A stretch of DNA of 7,972 bases from Candidatus Kuenenbacteria bacterium CG10_big_fil_rev_8_21_14_0_10_36_11. Its GTDB lineage: Bacteria > Patescibacteriota > Patescibacteriia > UBA2196. Below, piece after piece: positions 6,803 to 7,972 of this stretch. The DNA is taken from positions 328-8,299 of the forward strand of contig PFBP01000016.1 of NCBI GenBank assembly GCA_002778535.1. The letters run 5' to 3'. A model generated the notes under the pieces. The model saw only the letters and a program-made list of their open reading frames with translations, did no database searches and was not told the DNA's origin. Every line of letters begins with the position of its first letter. Position 1 is the first letter of the stretch. A program made the position numbers and the translations under genes.

Positions 6803-7126
6803 TTAAAAATTAAAGTTTTGGATATTAATTTCTTCCCAAAGGCCATTTTTTTCTTGAAATGCTTTTAAAAATTCTGCTTTTTCGTCAGCGCTATAAATTT
6901 TATCAACTTTGACATGAGAGCCAACACGGCCAGAGTATAAAGTTTTCTCACCTAATGTTTTTGGTTTAGATATCCACTGCAACTTAATTCTACCATTTGG
7001 GCCATTAAAAATCAAAGTTTCACAAACTGAATCAGGCACTTCTTCCAAGACGCTTTTTTGATAATCTTCTACCTTAAACTTTTCATTGATTTTGTCTTTT
7101 AAATTAAGCCAGGCGTTATATGTCAT
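6803..7126 (-). CDS. Small cytoplasmic protein of unknown function, first gene after the promoter
   Basis: A 107-aa soluble protein with no signal peptide or membrane segment. Its N-terminal half is helical and charged (NLKDKINEKFKVEDYQKS, 8-25), followed by alternating hydrophobic residues that suggest beta strands (ETLIFNGPNGRIKLQWIS, 36-53) and a charged C-terminal helix (SADEKAEFLKAFQEKNG, 79-95). I do not recognise the family and see no catalytic motif or DNA-binding helix-turn-helix. The ATG at 7126 lies 6 nt below a consensus -10 box, so the start codon is at the predicted transcription start. The next gene begins 4 nt after its stop, so it leads the operon. Its size and position would suit a regulator or accessory protein, but nothing in the sequence proves this. 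Confidence 0.72.
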   Translation of the reverse strand: MTYNAWLNLKDKINEKFKVEDYQKSVLEEVPDSVCETLIFNGPNGRIKLQWISKPKTLGEKTLYSGRVGSHVKVDKIYSADEKAEFLKAFQEKNGLWEEINIQNFNF

Positions 7127-7132
7127 AAATCC

Positions 7133-7161
7133 ATTATAACATTTAGTAAACTAATAGCCAA
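7133..7161 (-). promoter_or_regulatory. Sigma70-type promoter, extended -10, for the 107-aa gene and downstream operon
   Basis: On the minus strand the -35 is TTGGCT (7161-7156; four of six consensus bases), the spacer is exactly 17 bp, and the -10 is TATAAT (7138-7133; perfect), preceded by TG one base away (extended -10). A/T-rich sequence lies just upstream (7162-7182), as in an UP element. Six bases separate the -10 from the ATG at 7126, so the usual start point would be the A of the start codon, giving a leaderless mRNA. Confidence 0.75.
7143..7154. promoter_or_regulatory. Small palindrome in the promoter spacer, candidate operator
   Basis: TTAGT-AA-ACTAA is a perfect inverted repeat of 5-bp arms lying wholly between the -35 and -10 boxes. 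A repressor bound here would block RNA polymerase. The arms are short and A/T-rich, so chance is a real alternative. Confidence 0.3.
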
Positions 7162-7177
7162 ATTTTTTGTTTTAACA

Positions 7178-7206
7178 AAAAACAGCCATAAAAACTGGCT
7201 ATTTTT
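7178..7206 (-). terminator. Intrinsic terminator hairpin after the methyltransferase locus, possibly bidirectional
   Basis: On the minus strand: AAAAA, T, AGCCA, a 7-nt loop, TGGCT, G, then a run of T. The five-pair GC-containing core is extended by five A-T pairs across one mismatch, and the T-run follows directly. It sits 14 nt beyond the last stop (7221) of the upstream genes and just before the operon promoter, so it separates the two transcription units. The matching A-tract on the other side means that it could also act on the plus strand. Its TGGCT/AGCCA arms also match the -35 region (AATAGCCA at 7153-7160 against TGGCTATT at 7196-7203). Confidence 0.65.
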
Positions 7207-7220
7207 AAAAAGAAATATTT

Positions 7221-7380
7221 TTATTTTTTCACAGATTCATCAGCATAAATAATTTTTCCGTTACTTTTCGCCCAGTCCTCGGAAAAACCAACATGTGAGA
7301 TTGCATTGGCGCTTCTATCCAACTGATTTTTGCGCTTTTCTGATTAGTTTAATAATTTCAGTGATAATTTTTTGTTTCAT
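7221..7380 (-). pseudogene. Tiny reading frame overlapping the methyltransferase stop (ATGA), apparently frameshifted
   Basis: An ATG at 7380 overlaps the methyltransferase TGA (ATGA), the usual sign of translational coupling. That frame gives only 21 residues (MKQKIITEIIKLIRKAQKSV...) before TAG at 7315. A different frame is open from just after a TAA near 7344 to TAA at 7221 and encodes NQLDRSANAISHVGFSEDWA followed by a short polar tail, which reads like real protein. Joining the two by removing one base in the A-rich stretch around 7335-7325 would give about 53 residues. I do not recognise the product. It could be a small partner protein, the remains of a longer gene, or a sequence error. 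Confidence 0.4.
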
Positions 7381-7972
7381 AATTGGTTTGTAGCGTTAAA
7401 AGATTTCCTTTGAGAATCCCACAAAGGCAAAGTTTGCAATGATTTTATATTTTGTCGCCATTTTGCAATTTTTTCAATATTTTTTATATCTTCAATCGGC
7501 TGATTAAGATTATCTTTTAATCGTTTTTTAACAACAGCGATTAATTTTGGGTCAATTTCAATGCCAATAAAATTCCTTTTTAATTTTTGACAAACATACA
7601 AACCAGTGCCAGTGCCGGCAAAAGGATCTAAAACCAAATCGCCGATGTTAGAGCTGGCTTTAATTATTCTTTCTAATAATTTAATTGGTTTTTGAATGGT
7701 GTGCAAAAAATTTCTGTCAATCAGTTCTTTGGATTTATAAGTTAATTGTTTAATATCGCCCCAAACATCACCGGGGTTTTTCCAAATTCATTAAATTTTG
7801 TTTTGTTAAATTTTCCATTGATTACCGACGGCACATTTTCACATCTTTTGCGATGTTCTAATTCTACCAATTGCGGAATTCTAATGGCGTCTAAATTAAA
7901 TGTCTTGGCTTTGCCTTTGGAAAAATAAGCAATAATGTCATAATTATTAGTAAAATTATTTCTGCCTTGCGC
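7377..7972 (-). CDS. DNA N6-adenine/N4-cytosine methyltransferase, beta class, 3' part, apparent frameshift
   Basis: The 5' end lies beyond the window. From 7972 one frame encodes 76 residues, including NYDIIAYFSKG and GKFNKTKFNEFGK, and then stops at 7742. The frame one base over, open until TGA at 7377, continues the same protein: NPGDVWGDIKQLTYKSKELI, then HTIQKPIKLLERIIKASSN, motif I DPFAGTGTG, and FIGIEIDPKLI. Motif I close to the C-terminus, after the target-recognition region, marks the beta class; the DPPY motif IV must lie upstream outside the window. The enzyme would use S-adenosylmethionine to methylate adenine-N6 or cytosine-N4 at a specific site, in a restriction-modification pair or alone. 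A TTG-initiated frame at 7706 is an artefact, since its leucine is internal to the family alignment. As written the gene is broken; assembly error is equally likely. Confidence 0.82.
7773..7781 (-). other. Frameshift site in the methyltransferase gene (homopolymer AAAAACCCC)
   Basis: On the minus strand the reading frame changes at GG-AAAAA-CCCC-GG. One more A would read GGA AAA AAC CCC GGT GAT GTT TGG (GKNPGDVW, a stretch expected in these methyltransferases). As given, the frame runs GKTPVMFGAILNN and stops. The downstream frame opens only just before this point, after a TGA nine bases above the A-run, so the shift can be placed within about 10 bases. Confidence 0.75.

Noticed and set aside
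6799..6846. Upstream start at 6846 for the 173-aa gene
   Set aside because: It would overlap the 107-aa gene by 44 nt and add a stretch whose sequence is explained by the upstream coding frame; the ATG at 6798 follows the stop by 4 nt.
1994..7126. Possible UGA recoding (code 25), as in Gracilibacteria/Absconditabacteria
   Set aside because: No coding region needs in-frame TGA read as glycine, and TGA works as a stop in the ATGA overlap at 7377-7380.
7746..7928. Plus-strand frame opposite the methyltransferase
   Set aside because: The opposite strand carries clear methyltransferase sequence over the whole stretch.
1..7972. CRISPR array, tRNA or rRNA genes, transposase genes
   Set aside because: No regularly spaced direct repeats, cloverleaf structures with CCA/T-loop signatures, rRNA-like segments or transposase motifs were seen on either strand.

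Overview
The window is AT-rich and densely packed, with every credible gene on the minus strand. It looks like a piece of a Patescibacteria (CPR), probably Parcubacteria-type, genome. The reasons are a compact MurF-like ligase that starts almost at its P-loop, a membrane-anchored CAP-domain protein, a catalytically dead HtrA-like protein, mostly 4-53 nt gaps, and start codons that mostly lack a Shine-Dalgarno sequence. Lineage is inferred from protein style only. All stops read are TAA or TGA with no in-frame TGA needing to be read through, so the standard bacterial code (11) fits.

Layout in transcription order (right to left). (1) 7972-7221: the 3' part of a beta-class DNA N6/N4 methyltransferase, interrupted by an apparent -1 frameshift at a short homopolymer, followed by a tiny ATGA-overlapping reading frame that also looks frameshifted. 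(2) 7206-7127: an intergenic control region holding a terminator hairpin and then a strong promoter, TTGGCT-17 bp-TATAAT with an extended -10. Its predicted +1 falls on the A of the next start codon, and a small palindrome sits in the spacer. (3) 7126-4207: two small proteins of unknown function, a polytopic membrane protein, and a membrane-anchored HtrA-like trypsin/PDZ protein that has lost at least the His and Asp of its triad. (4) 4191-1994: a membrane-anchored CAP/SCP protein and a family-1 glycoside hydrolase with both catalytic glutamates. (5) 1915-1: a MurF-like Mur ligase and a polyprenol-phosphate mannosyltransferase-like GT2 enzyme cut by the window edge. The MurF gene is flanked on both sides by GTCAT...ATGAC palindromic repeat elements.

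From the promoter at 7133-7161 to the window's left edge the genes could form one long operon about the cell envelope: surface proteins (CAP, pseudo-HtrA, membrane protein), wall-precursor synthesis (MurF-like), lipid-linked sugar donor synthesis (GT2) and a cytoplasmic beta-glycosidase. The two repeats may act as processing, attenuation or insertion points, and they appear to have supplied translation signals to the genes they precede. I see no rRNA, tRNA, CRISPR array, transposase gene or replication origin. I cannot claim a proven new system. The least explained parts are the 107-aa/173-aa/254-aa unknown module with its pseudo-protease, and the unusual start-site leaders.
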